From: an uncultured Ruminococcus sp.
GTDB taxonomy: Bacteria > Bacillota > Clostridia > Oscillospirales > Acutalibacteraceae
Assembly (NCBI GenBank): GCA_902790475.1
Contig: CADASG010000008.1
Coordinates: forward strand, 1-64,000
DNA length: 64,000 bases
Reading direction: 5' to 3'
Shown here: one piece after another, positions 8,056 to 17,665 of the stretch
Position numbering within the stretch: the stretch's first letter is position 1
Layout of the letters: every line of letters begins with the position of its first letter
Translations under genes and position numbers: made by a program
The notes under the pieces: model-generated
What the model was told of the DNA's origin: nothing
What the model saw: only the letters and a program-made list of their open reading frames with translations
Database searches by the model: none

Positions 8056-9110
8056 ACACAAAGCTAAAACCGCATAAGGCGGCTGATCGCATATATCTTT
8101 TCGACAATGTAAAGTGGCTCGCAATAGTGATGGTCGTTGTCGGACACGCCATAGGCTTCCTCACTGAGGCAAGTAAGGGCAATCAGCTCGAGAAGAATCT
8201 GTTTGTTATCATCTATTCGGTACATATGCCGTTGTTTATTTTCATCAGCGGTTTGTTTATTAAGCCGATGGATAAGGATACAAAGATCCCCAAGGACAAG
8301 ATCATCGCGTTTATAGCCATAGGTATCGTGCTTCGGGCGTTTACAGCAATTCTGAGAATCTTGCTCGGCAAGCATGATTACTTCTATTCGGTTATGGATA
8401 TGTACGATTCCTACACGTGGTTTATGGGGGCGATCGCCGTGATGATCTTCCTGACGTGGCTGTTTCGCGCTTATTCGCCGAAAATCGTTTTCCCGGTTGT
8501 GCTGCTTGTCGGATGCATGGCAGGCTACGATAAGTTTTTGGGCGATCAGTTTTCTTTGATGCGTATCGTTGTATTTTTTCCGGTGTTCCTGATAGGATAC
8601 TATTTAACGCCGGAACAGATTTTGAAGCTCAACTCAAACAAGTGGCTTAAAATCGCGGCGGTGCTGGTTATTGCCGGATTTGTTACGCTTTGCCTGATGA
8701 ACAAGGATTTTGGTGCGACATTCAGACCGCTCTTTACCGGAAGGAACCGCTTTACAGTGCTGAAAAAAGATCAATATCCGTTTGGGGCTTTCTATCGTTT
8801 GGCTTCTTACGGTATTTCCGCGCTTATGGGACTTTCAGTAATGTGCTTAGTTCCAAACAAATCTTTGGGTTATATCACAAAGATGGGCGCGAAAACTCTG
8901 CAAATCTATTTCTGGCACAGAATGATCATAATGATCATGGAGCATTTCAAGCTCTATGATATGATCCAATCACGCACAGGCAGCACTATCGCTACCGCTG
9001 TTTATATTCTGCTCGCGGTAGGCGTGGCGTTTATCTGTTCCGTACCGCCGTTGTCATTCCCTACAAAACAGCTGCTCGGCATAGGGAAGAGAGCACAAAA
9101 ACAATCATAA
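8052..9110 (+). CDS. Acyltransferase family 3 membrane protein (fucose 4-O-acetylase-like)
   Basis: Integral membrane O-acyltransferase of 352 residues with about ten hydrophobic segments. The N-terminal signature LFDNVKWLAIVMVVVGHAIG contains the His typical of acyltransferase 3 proteins, which transfer acyl groups to sugars of surface polymers at the membrane. The closest family type by eye is the fucose 4-O-acetylase-like group (COG3594). It ends the envelope operon and is followed at once by a strong terminator. The substrate is unknown; an envelope polysaccharide is the natural guess given the anchored surface proteins encoded before it. Confidence 0.75.
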   Translation: MNTKLKPHKAADRIYLFDNVKWLAIVMVVVGHAIGFLTEASKGNQLEKNLFVIIYSVHMPLFIFISGLFIKPMDKDTKIPKDKIIAFIAIGIVLRAFTAILRILLGKHDYFYSVMDMYDSYTWFMGAIAVMIFLTWLFRAYSPKIVFPVVLLVGCMAGYDKFLGDQFSLMRIVVFFPVFLIGYYLTPEQILKLNSNKWLKIAAVLVIAGFVTLCLMNKDFGATFRPLFTGRNRFTVLKKDQYPFGAFYRLASYGISALMGLSVMCLVPNKSLGYITKMGAKTLQIYFWHRMIIMIMEHFKLYDMIQSRTGSTIATAVYILLAVGVAFICSVPPLSFPTKQLLGIGKRAQKQS

Positions 9111-9115
9111 GTTTG

Positions 9116-9376
9116 TTAAACAGGAGTCTCTGCGGACTCCTGTTTTTGCGTCGGCAGCATATACCATCGGTTGTTTTCATAATACAGATACCGCTGCTGT
9201 CCGTGGATAAGACAGGCATAACGGATTTTAGGTTTTCCTTTTCGCGCTGAGTCAAGCCAGCGGATGTCGGTGATTTTATCAATGTAAAAAACCTGACCGC
9301 TGTCCCAAATGATTTTATCCGGCGTTATTCTTCCGTCGCACTCAAAGTTTGCAACTACTTTCACAAATATTTTCAT
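9116..9376 (-). CDS. Small conserved-type hypothetical protein (86 aa)
   Basis: Function unknown. The product looks like one small beta-rich domain: FVKVVANFECDGRITPDKIIW, then VFYIDKITDIRW, then IRYACLIHGQQRYLYYENNRWYML. Short single-domain proteins with a YIDKI.DIR core and a C-terminal RYLYYE...W strand are common as lone genes in Clostridia. The ATG at 9376 is preferred to the longer open frame because GGAG lies nine bases upstream on this strand and the extra N-terminus is not domain-like. Convergent with the acyltransferase gene; the shared terminator lies inside its last codons. Confidence 0.6.
   Translation of the reverse strand: MKIFVKVVANFECDGRITPDKIIWDSGQVFYIDKITDIRWLDSARKGKPKIRYACLIHGQQRYLYYENNRWYMLPTQKQESAETPV
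9119..9147. terminator. Bidirectional intrinsic terminator
   Basis: AACAGGAGTC 9119-9128 pairs perfectly with GACTCCTGTT 9135-9144 around a six-base loop, followed by a T-run. It closes the operon ending at 9110, and the same bases encode the last residues of the convergent gene at 9116-9376. Confidence 0.85.
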
Positions 9377-9469
9377 AACGCACTGCTCCGCAAACATATG
9401 TTTTATATCAATATTATAGAACGTTCGTTTGAATTTGTCAAGCGCTTTTTGGCAAGCTTTCAAGATAAT

Positions 9470-9790
9470 AAGAAGCTTTCCTATGAAACGCTGCCCTTAC
9501 CGTTATCACCGTTCCAAAGTACGCGAGCTGAAAAATGCACTCATAACTTCCTAAAGAAGAAGCTTTCTCGCGAAACGCCGCCCTTACCGTTATCACTGTT
9601 CCAAAGTACGCGAGCTGAAAAATGCACTCATAACTTCCGAAAGAAGAAGCTTTCCCGCGAAACGCCGCCCTTACCATTATCACCGTTCTAAAGTACGCGA
9701 GCTGAAAAATGCACTCATAACTTCCGAAAGAAGAAGCTTTCCCGCGAAACGCCGCCCTTACCGTTATCATCGTTCCAAAGTACGCGAGCT
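9470..9790. repeat. 87-bp tandem repeat, about 3.7 copies (minisatellite)
   Basis: Copies start at 9470, 9557, 9644 and 9731; the unit is exactly 87 bases and the copies differ by only a few substitutions each, the last stopping after about 60 bases. The unit begins AAGAAGCTTT and contains ACGCGAGCTGAAAAATGCAC. Because 87 is divisible by three, frames stay open on both strands, giving repeated 29-residue peptides, but there is no ribosome site and I do not call a gene. No other copy is visible in the window. Confidence 0.9.
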
Positions 9791-9941
9791 AAAATAATTA
9801 CAGTTGTGTAATTAACGTTTACAAACGCAAGATGTTGTGTTAAGATGAAATTTGAAATAGATTTTTGCAAACAAATATTTGATTTCGGAAGTTTTTAAAT
9901 AATTAAAATATTATAGAAGCTAAGCTTTAGGAGGAACAAAT
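9791..9941 (+). promoter_or_regulatory. pyrE promoter and leader
   Basis: TTTACA 9818-9823, 17-base spacer, TAAGAT 9841-9846 is a fair sigma-A promoter, giving an AT-rich leader of about 90 bases. I see no attenuator hairpin with a U-run and no PyrR-type anti-antiterminator motif in it. The ribosome site is TTAGGAGG just before 9942. Confidence 0.5.
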
Positions 9942-10616
9942 ATGGAAGCGTATAAAAAGGAATTTATAGAATTCATGGTTGATTGTCAGGTGCTTAAATT
10001 CGGAGATTTCGTCACCAAAAGCGGAAGAAAAACACCGTTTTTTGTCAATACAGGTTTTTACAGAACCGGTGCGCAGCTGCGTAAATTAGGTGCTTATTAC
10101 GCCGAGGCTATCAAGGAGCGTTTCGGGTTTGACTTTGACGTGTTGTTCGGACCGGCATATAAGGGTATTCCTCTGTCTGTAGCGGCTACGATCGCCATAA
10201 GCGAAAAATTCGGAGCCGATATCCGCTACTGCTCAAACCGTAAAGAGGTCAAGGATCACGGCGATAAGGGTATTCTGTTGGGCAGCCCCATTGAGGACGG
10301 CGACAGGGTCGTTATCATCGAGGACGTAACTACCGCAGGTACCTCGATCGAGGAAACGCTCCCAATCATCAAGGCACAGGGCGATGTAACGCCTGTCGGT
10401 TTGGTGGTTTCCGTTGACCGCATGGAGCGCGGAAAGGGCGAAAAAAGCGCGCTTGATGAGATAGAGGAAAAGTACGGACTGCAAACCACCGCGATCGTTA
10501 CAATGGCAGAGGTAGTTGAGCATTTGTATAACAAGGAGTACAAGGGCAGGGTGATCATCGACGATAAGCTCAAGGCGGCGATCGACGCATATTACGAGCA
10601 GTACGGTGTAAAATAA
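9942..10616 (+). CDS. pyrE: Orotate phosphoribosyltransferase
   Basis: Converts orotate and PRPP to orotidine 5'-monophosphate in de novo pyrimidine synthesis. The 224-residue product has the PRPP-binding loop VVIIEDVTTAGTS (about residues 123-135), the catalytic-loop Lys/His stretch NRKEVKDHGDKG, and the N-terminal FGDFVTKSGRKTPFFVNTG substrate segment. It stands apart from other pyr genes here, with its own promoter and leader, and is followed 13 bases later by radC, so the pair may be cotranscribed. Start fixed by TTTAGGAGG a few bases upstream. Confidence 0.95.
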   Translation: MEAYKKEFIEFMVDCQVLKFGDFVTKSGRKTPFFVNTGFYRTGAQLRKLGAYYAEAIKERFGFDFDVLFGPAYKGIPLSVAATIAISEKFGADIRYCSNRKEVKDHGDKGILLGSPIEDGDRVVIIEDVTTAGTSIEETLPIIKAQGDVTPVGLVVSVDRMERGKGEKSALDEIEEKYGLQTTAIVTMAEVVEHLYNKEYKGRVIIDDKLKAAIDAYYEQYGVK

Positions 10617-10629
10617 TAGGAGTTTCACC

Positions 10630-11331
10630 ATGGTATCTTCAAACGATAATGAACATCAGGGGCATAGGCAGCGTCAAAAAGAAAAGTTTTTGAGAAACGG
10701 ATTCGATGTTTTTGAGGAGCATGAGATCCTGGAAATGCTGCTCTACTACGCGATTCCGCGCCGCGACACAAATCCTGTCGCGCACCGTCTGATCAACCGC
10801 TACAGCTGCTTCGGAATGGTGTGCGACGCGCCCTCAGACGAATTGGAGCGGGACTTTGGATTGTCGAAAAACGCGGTCACGCTGCTGAAAATGGTACCTG
10901 AGCTGTCCCGTGTTTATTGCGAATCAAAGCTGAATAACAGAAACGTGATCGAAGAGGATACTATAGGACCGCTGCTTCAAAGTATGTTTATCGGACGTAC
11001 AAGTGAAGCGGTGGCAATGGTGCTCGGGGACGCGAAGGGAAGGATCATTTTTTCGGATATCATCGCCTATGGCTCGATAAACAGCACTGAGATGCCTGTA
11101 CGGAAAATGGTGGATCTGGCTATTCGCCATAACGCCAAGACCGCCTTTATCGCACACAATCACCCCAGCGGTTCACAGCTGCCGTCTAAAAATGATTTGG
11201 ATTCCACCATGATAATTTACGACACGCTGCATAATATCGGCGTGCGCCTGGTCGATCATTATATAATCACAGACACCCACTATACATCACTACGGCACAG
11301 CGGTATGGCTGAGCATATTTTTGTTTATTGA
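10630..11331 (+). CDS. radC: RadC family JAB/MPN+ domain protein
   Basis: Member of the UPF0758/RadC family, 233 residues. An N-terminal helical part ([44 protein letters not shown]) resembles a helix-hairpin-helix region; the C-terminal JAB metalloprotease-like domain contains the zinc motif HNHPSG followed at spacing by a conserved Asp (SKNDLDST). The biochemical role of RadC is not settled; early links to DNA repair were not confirmed, though the gene precedes uvrB here with translational coupling, and the family often lies near mobile or repair genes. Ribosome site AGGAGTTT precedes the ATG. Confidence 0.85.
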   Translation: MVSSNDNEHQGHRQRQKEKFLRNGFDVFEEHEILEMLLYYAIPRRDTNPVAHRLINRYSCFGMVCDAPSDELERDFGLSKNAVTLLKMVPELSRVYCESKLNNRNVIEEDTIGPLLQSMFIGRTSEAVAMVLGDAKGRIIFSDIIAYGSINSTEMPVRKMVDLAIRHNAKTAFIAHNHPSGSQLPSKNDLDSTMIIYDTLHNIGVRLVDHYIITDTHYTSLRHSGMAEHIFVY

Positions 11332-11335
11332 TTTT

Positions 11336-13294
11336 ATGGATTTTAAACTACATTCCGCGTACAAACCCACCGGAGACCAGCCGCAGACGATAGATAAGCT
11401 GGTAAACAGCATCCTCGGCGGCAATAAAGAACAAACCATGCTCGGCGTTACAGGCTCGGGTAAGACCTTCACCATGGCAAATATAATCGAACGTCTCAAC
11501 CGCCCAACGCTGGTGCTTGCGCATAATAAAACGCTTGCGGCGCAGCTGTGCAGCGAGTTTAAAGAGTTCTTTCCCGAAAACGCGGTAGAGTATTTTGTAA
11601 GCTATTACGACTACTACCAGCCCGAAGCGTACGTGGCGCAAACCGATACTTATATCGAAAAGGACAGCTCCATCAACGATGAGATCGACAAACTGCGCCA
11701 CAGCGCGACGCTCGCGCTGTCCGAACGCCGCGACGTTATTATTGTCGCCTCGGTTTCCTGCATTTACAGCTTGGGAAACCCGATCGATTACCGCAATATG
11801 GTTATTTCGCTGCGCCCGGGGATGCAAAAATCACGCGATGAATTGCTGAAAAAGCTGGTGGAGCTGCAATATGAACGCAACGACATAAATTTTATAAGAA
11901 ATAAATTCAGAGTCAGAGGAGACGTTGTGGAAATTTTTCCTGCCGCATCCAATGACTCTATCATTCGTGTGGAGTTTTTCGGAGACGAGATCGACCGTAT
12001 CTCCGAAATAAATCCGCTGACCGGAGAGCTTAAGGCGATACTGCGTCACGCGGCGGTTTACCCGGCATCGCATTACATTGTTTCCCGTGATAAAATGCAG
12101 ACCGCACTTGCGGAAATCGAACGTGAGCTGGAAGAACGCCTTACTTACTTTCGCGAGAAGGGCAAGCTGTTGGAGGCTCAGCGCATCGAGCAGCGCACGC
12201 GCTACGATATGGAAATGCTGCAGGAGATCGGCTTTTGTACGGGCATTGAAAACTACTCGAGGATTTTGTCGGGCAGAGCGCCCGGTTCCTCTCCGTATAC
12301 GCTGCTTGACTATTTCCCTAAGGATTTTTTGCTGTTTGTTGACGAATCTCATGTCACCTTGCCTCAGGTAAGGGGCATGTACGCAGGCGACCGCGCCCGA
12401 AAAAAGAGTTTGGTCGATTACGGCTTTCGTCTGCCCAGTGCGTATGACAACCGTCCTTTGAATTTTGACGAGTTTTACAGCCGCGTCAATCAAGCTGTGT
12501 TTGTCAGCGCCACGCCGGGAGATTTTGAGATCGAGAAAAGCGCGGTAGTCGCCGAGCAGATAATCCGTCCCACAGGACTGCTTGATCCTGAAATATCCGT
12601 GCGTCCCACGGAAGGTCAGCTGGACGATTTGGTGTCGGAGATCAATATTCGCACAGCCAAAAAGCAGCGCGTTCTGGTTACTACCCTCACCAAAAAAATG
12701 GCGGAGGATCTGACCGATTATCTGGAAACCATGGGTATTCGAGTGCGCTATATGCACCACGACATCGACACCGTGGAACGCATGGAGATCGTGCGTGATC
12801 TTCGCTTAGGCGAGTTTGATGTACTGGTCGGTATAAATCTGCTCAGAGAAGGACTTGATATTCCCGAGGTATCGCTGGTCGCGATTCTTGACGCTGATAA
12901 AGAGGGCTTTTTGCGCAGCACGCGTTCGCTGATACAGATCACGGGCCGCGCCGCCCGCAACAGCGAAGGCACGGTTATCATGTACGCCGACAGCGTTACC
13001 GAGTCTATGCGCGTATGTCTTGAGGAAACAAACCGCCGCCGCGAACTGCAGCAGCGCTATAACGAGGAACACGGTATCGTACCCAAGACGATAGTGAAGA
13101 AGGTCAGCGAGATCTTGGAGATCTCAACCCATGACGACAGCGAATTCAAGCACGCCAAGAAGCTTTCAAAGGCGCAGCGGCAGCAGCTTATCGAAAGCCT
13201 TACAAAGGAAATGCGCGCCGCCGCCAAGCTGCTCGAATTTGAACACGCGGCATATCTGCGTGACAAGATCAAAAAGCTTCGGGGCGAAAAATAA
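11336..13294 (+). CDS. uvrB: Excinuclease ABC subunit B
   Basis: Damage-verifying helicase-like subunit of nucleotide excision repair, 652 residues. Visible motifs: Walker [14 protein letters not shown] near residue 40; the beta-hairpin region with [25 protein letters not shown]-type motif DESHVTL; helicase motif [11 protein letters not shown]; and a C-terminal UVR domain ([25 protein letters not shown] is its core, split here by position) that contacts UvrC. The ATG at 11336, four bases after the radC stop, gives the standard [17 protein letters not shown]-terminus; no strong ribosome site, so coupling to radC is likely. uvrA and uvrC are not in the window. Confidence 0.96.
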   Translation: MDFKLHSAYKPTGDQPQTIDKLVNSILGGNKEQTMLGVTGSGKTFTMANIIERLNRPTLVLAHNKTLAAQLCSEFKEFFPENAVEYFVSYYDYYQPEAYVAQTDTYIEKDSSINDEIDKLRHSATLALSERRDVIIVASVSCIYSLGNPIDYRNMVISLRPGMQKSRDELLKKLVELQYERNDINFIRNKFRVRGDVVEIFPAASNDSIIRVEFFGDEIDRISEINPLTGELKAILRHAAVYPASHYIVSRDKMQTALAEIERELEERLTYFREKGKLLEAQRIEQRTRYDMEMLQEIGFCTGIENYSRILSGRAPGSSPYTLLDYFPKDFLLFVDESHVTLPQVRGMYAGDRARKKSLVDYGFRLPSAYDNRPLNFDEFYSRVNQAVFVSATPGDFEIEKSAVVAEQIIRPTGLLDPEISVRPTEGQLDDLVSEINIRTAKKQRVLVTTLTKKMAEDLTDYLETMGIRVRYMHHDIDTVERMEIVRDLRLGEFDVLVGINLLREGLDIPEVSLVAILDADKEGFLRSTRSLIQITGRAARNSEGTVIMYADSVTESMRVCLEETNRRRELQQRYNEEHGIVPKTIVKKVSEILEISTHDDSEFKHAKKLSKAQRQQLIESLTKEMRAAAKLLEFEHAAYLRDKIKKLRGEK

Positions 13295-13306
13295 AGGAAG
13301 AAGTAT

Positions 13307-15292
13307 ATGGCAAAGAAAAAAACGACCGAATACGGCAACGACAGTATTGTTACGCTAAAGGGCGCCGACAGGGTACGTAAGAGACCCGCAGTAATCTTCG
13401 GCTCAGACGGTATCGACGGCTGCCAGCATTCGGTTTTTGAGATTTTATCGAACTCCATAGACGAAGCCCGCGAGGGTTACGGCAGGAAAATTTCCGTTAC
13501 CAGGTTTTCCGACGGCTCGATCGAGGTGGAGGATCACGGCAGAGGTATCCCCGTGGATTACAATGAAAAGGAACAGCGCTACAATTGGGAGCTGGTGTTC
13601 TGCGAAATGTACGCGGGCGGTAAATACAATAATAACGAGGGCGAAAGCTACGAGTTTTCTTTAGGTATGAACGGTCTCGGTCTTTGCTCCACTCAGTACA
13701 GCTCGGAGTATATGGACGTTGATATCCGCCGCGACGGTTACCGTTATATGCTTCATTTTGAAAAGGGAGAGAACGTAGGCGGACTTAAAAAGGAACCCTA
13801 TACAAAAAAGGATACCGGAACCAAAATCACTTGGAAGCCCGATTTAGAGGTGTTTACCGACATTGATATCCAACCCGAATACTTTATAGACGTGATGAAG
13901 CGGCAGGCTATCGTCAATGCAGGAGTGGAGTTCATATTCCGCAACCAAAACGGCCGCAGCTTCGATACCACCTCATTTATTTATGCAAACGGAGTTGTAG
14001 ACCACGTTGCCGAGGTGATCGGAGACGACGGCTTAACGGGAGTCCAGCATTGGGAAACCGAGGTGATGACCCGCGACAGAGAGGATAAGGCTGAGTATAA
14101 GTGCAAGATGAATATCGCGGCAGCCTTCTCAAACAAGGTCAGCCTGACCGAGTATTACCATAATTCCAGCTGGCTGGAGCACGGCGGCGCGCCCGATAAG
14201 GCGGTGCGCAACGCTTTTGTTTATCAGATAGACAGCTATCTTAAAGCGAACAATAAATATAACAAAACAGAAAGCAAAATCAAATATGACGACGTTGAGG
14301 ATTGTCTGGTGTGCGTGATTTCTTCTTTTTCCAGCGTATCCTCCTACGAAAATCAGACCAAAAAAGCGGTGACGAACAAGGGTATCCAGGACGCGATGAC
14401 CGCGTTTTTGCGCCGCAGTCTGGAAATATATTTCATTGAAAATCCAATTGAAGCGGAGAAAATCGCCGAACAGGTGCTCATCAATAAGCGCAGCCGCGAA
14501 AATGCCGAGAAAACGCGCCTGAATATCAAAAAGAAGCTCTCGGGCAATTTGGATATGACTAACCGCGTCGAAAAATTCACCGACTGCCGCAGTAAAGATA
14601 TTTCTGCAAGAGAATTATTCATCGTAGAGGGCGACTCCGCGAAGGGCGCCTGCGTGTTGGCGCGCAACCCGGACTTTCAGGCGATAATGCCTATACGCGG
14701 AAAGATCCTCAACTGCCTAAAGGTGGACTATGACCGCATTTTTAAGAGCGACATCATCACCGATTTGCTCAAGGTGCTCGGCTGCGGCGTTGAGGTCAAA
14801 AGCAAGGCGAGCAAAAATCTGGCGACCTTTGATTTGGATTCCCTGCGCTGGAACAAAGTCATAATCTGCACCGACGCCGATGTGGACGGCTTCCACATCC
14901 GCACCATGCTTTTAACCATGCTCTATCGTCTTGTGCCTACGCTGATACGCGAAGGCAAGGTGTTTATCGCGGAATCTCCGCTGTATGAGATCACCGCGAA
15001 AAACGAGGTGTATTTCGCCTATGACGAGCAGGAAAAGGACGAGTTTATTCAAAAAATAGGGGAGGAGAAGTTTACGGTTCAGCGCAGCAAGGGTTTAGGT
15101 GAAAACGACCCCGATATGATGAACCTTACGACAATGAATCCCGAAACAAGGCGGCTGATCAAGGTCATGCCCGATGACGCAGCTGAGACCGCCGAGATCT
15201 TTGACACGCTGATCGGCAATAACTTGCAGGCGCGCAAGGATTATATCGTTGCTCACGGCAGTGAGTTTATTGACAATCTTGACGTAAGCTGA
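13307..15292 (+). CDS. DNA topoisomerase IV subunit B-like / divergent GyrB-type ATPase subunit
   Basis: ATPase and TOPRIM subunit of a type II topoisomerase, 661 residues. The GHKL ATPase domain shows EILSNSIDEA, VEDHGRGIPV and SLGMNGLG; the transducer follows; the TOPRIM domain shows EGDSAKGA, the TDADVDGFHIRTMLL metal site and the SKGLGENDPDMM segment. Substitutions relative to housekeeping GyrB/ParE are frequent (for example QRSKGLGEND instead of the usual YKGLGEM), marking it as a divergent second topoisomerase rather than the main gyrase. It is 13 bases after uvrB and four bases before its partner subunit, so all three are likely one transcription unit. I leave the symbol empty because the gyrB/parE split needs a tree. 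Confidence 0.85.
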   Translation: MAKKKTTEYGNDSIVTLKGADRVRKRPAVIFGSDGIDGCQHSVFEILSNSIDEAREGYGRKISVTRFSDGSIEVEDHGRGIPVDYNEKEQRYNWELVFCEMYAGGKYNNNEGESYEFSLGMNGLGLCSTQYSSEYMDVDIRRDGYRYMLHFEKGENVGGLKKEPYTKKDTGTKITWKPDLEVFTDIDIQPEYFIDVMKRQAIVNAGVEFIFRNQNGRSFDTTSFIYANGVVDHVAEVIGDDGLTGVQHWETEVMTRDREDKAEYKCKMNIAAAFSNKVSLTEYYHNSSWLEHGGAPDKAVRNAFVYQIDSYLKANNKYNKTESKIKYDDVEDCLVCVISSFSSVSSYENQTKKAVTNKGIQDAMTAFLRRSLEIYFIENPIEAEKIAEQVLINKRSRENAEKTRLNIKKKLSGNLDMTNRVEKFTDCRSKDISARELFIVEGDSAKGACVLARNPDFQAIMPIRGKILNCLKVDYDRIFKSDIITDLLKVLGCGVEVKSKASKNLATFDLDSLRWNKVIICTDADVDGFHIRTMLLTMLYRLVPTLIREGKVFIAESPLYEITAKNEVYFAYDEQEKDEFIQKIGEEKFTVQRSKGLGENDPDMMNLTTMNPETRRLIKVMPDDAAETAEIFDTLIGNNLQARKDYIVAHGSEFIDNLDVS

Positions 15293-15305
15293 GGAGGTGG
15301 AACAT

Positions 15306-17549
15306 TTGGCTCCGAAAAAACGAACTTCAAAACGCTCTCCCAAGACGGAAAAAACAAAGGGCTATATCAAGGGCGCGGGAGAGGTGGTGGAACAGCCGAT
15401 AGTGTCCACTATCCGTGAAAACTTCATGCCCTACGCCATGAGCGTCATTTTATCCCGTGCGATCCCCGAGATCGACGGCTTCAAGCCGTCTCACCGCAAG
15501 CTGCTGTACACTATGTATAAAATGGGGCTTTTAAACGGCGCACGCACAAAGTCTGCGAATATCGTGGGCGCCACTATGAAGCTGAATCCCCACGGCGACG
15601 CGGCTATCTATGATACGATGGTGCGTCTTTCAAAGGGTTATGAGGCGCTGCTGCATCCGTATGTTGATTCAAAGGGCAATTTCGGTAAGTTTTACAGCCG
15701 CGATATGGCGTGGGCGGCGTCACGATACACAGAGGCGAAGCTTGCGCCTATCTGCGGAGAGCTGTTTCGCGACATCGACAAGGACACAGTGGATTTTGTC
15801 GATAACTACGACAATACCATGCAGGAGCCTTCGCTTTTGCCGGCAGCGTTTCCCTCGGTACTGGTAAACGCAAATACGGGCATCGCCGTAGGTATGGCTT
15901 CCAATATCTGCTCCTTTAACCTCAAGGAGGTCTGCGATACAACCGCCGCTTTGATACGCGATCCCGAACACGACGTGCGCTCGACCTTGCCGGCGCCTGA
16001 TTTTACAGGCGGCTGCCGCATCATTTACGACGATAAGGTCATCAGTCAAATATATGAAACAGGACGCGGCAGCATAAGGCTCCGCGCTAAATATGAATAC
16101 GATAAAAGCGCTAACTGTATAGATGTTCTCGCTATCCCTGCTACGACCACCTGTGAGGTCATTATTGATAAAATCATTGATTTGGTCAAGCAGGGAAAGG
16201 TGAAGGAAGTTTCCGATATCCGTGACGAAACCGGACTTGACGGCTTGAAGATCACCATTGATCTGAAACGCAACGTTAATCCTGATATGCTGATGGCGAA
16301 GCTCTTTAAGCTCACCACCCTCGAGGACAGCTACGCCTGCAATTTCAACGTGCTTATCGGCGGAGTTCCAATGGTACTCGGTGTAAAGGCGCTGCTGGAG
16401 GAATGGATCGCGTTCCGTATCGAATGCGTCAAACGCCGTACCTTTTATGAGCGTACAAAAAAAGCCGACAGACTTCATCTGCTGCGCGGACTGGAGAAAA
16501 TTCTCCTTGATATCGACAAGGCTATAAAGATCATCCGCGAAACCGACGAGGAAGCAGAGGTAGTTCCCAACCTGATGATCGGCTTCGGTATCGATCAGAT
16601 ACAGGCGGAATACGTCGCCGAGATTAAGCTGCGCCATCTCAACCGCGAGTTTATTTTAAAACGCACGAAGGATATTGAAGATTTGGAACGTGAGATCTCC
16701 GAGCTTGACGATATATTGAAAAGCAAGGCAAGGATCAAAACCATTATCGTCAAGGAGCTGAAAGCGATAGGGGATAAGTACGGTCAGCCTCGCAGAAGCA
16801 TGATCATTTATGAAGACGCCGTACAATATGAGGAAGAGATCGAAGCAGTACCCGACTATGCCTGCACATTCTTCTTTACCAAGGAGGGTTACTTTAAGAA
16901 GATAACTCCGCAGTCCCTGCGCATGAGCGGCGCTCACAAGCTAAAGGACGGAGACGAGATCACGCAGGAAATCGAGCTTTCCAACAACTGCGATCTGCTG
17001 TTCTTCACGGATAAGGCGCAGGTCTATAAAACAAAGGCAAGCGAATTCGCCGATACAAAAACCAGCGTTCTGGGAGATTATGTTTCAGCCAAGCTTGGAA
17101 TGGACGAGGGCGAAAACGCCGTATATATGGTAGCTACCAAGGATTACAAAGGAATCATGCTGTTTGGCTTTGAGAACGGAAAGGTTGCCAAGGTACCCTT
17201 AGAGGCATACGCTACCAAAACCAACCGCAAAAAGCTTACGGCGGCATATTCCGATAAAAGCCCGGTTGCCGGGATACTGTATCTGCGCGAGGACGCCGAG
17301 GTCATGGTTTACTCTTCTTCGGGCAGGATACTGCTGCTGCATACGGGTGCGCTGGCACTCAAAGCGACCCGCTCTACGCAGGGCGTTTCCGTGCTCAAGC
17401 TTAAAAAAGCACAAAGATTGTTCGATATCAAGCCCTATGCGGAAGGAACCTTCCAAAAGCCGCAGCGCTACCGTACCCGTTCGCTGCCGGCATTGGGCGC
17501 GTTGCCTTCGGCTGAGGACAGCGCCGACGAGCAGTTGAGCTTATTATAA
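15306..17549 (+). CDS. DNA topoisomerase IV subunit A-like / divergent GyrA-type subunit
   Basis: DNA breakage-reunion subunit, 747 residues from TTG at 15306. That start is chosen because GAGGAGG lies 9-15 bases upstream, whereas GTG at 15297 would abut it. The catalytic tyrosine is Tyr141 in RYTEAKL. In the quinolone-determining segment, HGDAAIYDT at 96-104 has Ala99 where E. coli GyrA has Ser83, and retains Asp103 (Asp87). A coiled-coil region (about 430-500) carries the IIRE/LDDILKSKARI type segments. The C-terminal propeller is short, no GyrA box (QRRGGRG) is visible, and the chain ends in an acidic tail. Lack of the box suggests decatenation/relaxation rather than supercoiling. Confidence 0.85.
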   Translation: MAPKKRTSKRSPKTEKTKGYIKGAGEVVEQPIVSTIRENFMPYAMSVILSRAIPEIDGFKPSHRKLLYTMYKMGLLNGARTKSANIVGATMKLNPHGDAAIYDTMVRLSKGYEALLHPYVDSKGNFGKFYSRDMAWAASRYTEAKLAPICGELFRDIDKDTVDFVDNYDNTMQEPSLLPAAFPSVLVNANTGIAVGMASNICSFNLKEVCDTTAALIRDPEHDVRSTLPAPDFTGGCRIIYDDKVISQIYETGRGSIRLRAKYEYDKSANCIDVLAIPATTTCEVIIDKIIDLVKQGKVKEVSDIRDETGLDGLKITIDLKRNVNPDMLMAKLFKLTTLEDSYACNFNVLIGGVPMVLGVKALLEEWIAFRIECVKRRTFYERTKKADRLHLLRGLEKILLDIDKAIKIIRETDEEAEVVPNLMIGFGIDQIQAEYVAEIKLRHLNREFILKRTKDIEDLEREISELDDILKSKARIKTIIVKELKAIGDKYGQPRRSMIIYEDAVQYEEEIEAVPDYACTFFFTKEGYFKKITPQSLRMSGAHKLKDGDEITQEIELSNNCDLLFFTDKAQVYKTKASEFADTKTSVLGDYVSAKLGMDEGENAVYMVATKDYKGIMLFGFENGKVAKVPLEAYATKTNRKKLTAAYSDKSPVAGILYLREDAEVMVYSSSGRILLLHTGALALKATRSTQGVSVLKLKKAQRLFDIKPYAEGTFQKPQRYRTRSLPALGALPSAEDSADEQLSLL

Positions 17550-17589
17550 TGAACCTCAAAAAATTTTTTCACGGATTACGAAAAAACAC

Positions 17590-17618
17590 TTGCAAAACGT
17601 GAAGAAATATGTTACTAT
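17590..17618 (+). promoter_or_regulatory. Sigma-A promoter of secG
   Basis: TTGCAA 17590-17595, 17-base spacer, TACTAT 17613-17618, leaving a leader of about 40 bases before the secG start at 17666. Confidence 0.6.
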
Positions 17619-17665
17619 GTATAAGTTGAATAATGTAGATTATCTTATGAAAGGACGATATCAGC

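Noticed and set aside
9398-9770. Open frames on both strands across the tandem repeats (repeated GSYECIFQLAYF-type peptide)
   Set aside because: The frames stay open only because the 87-base unit is a multiple of three; no ribosome site and both strands are equally open.
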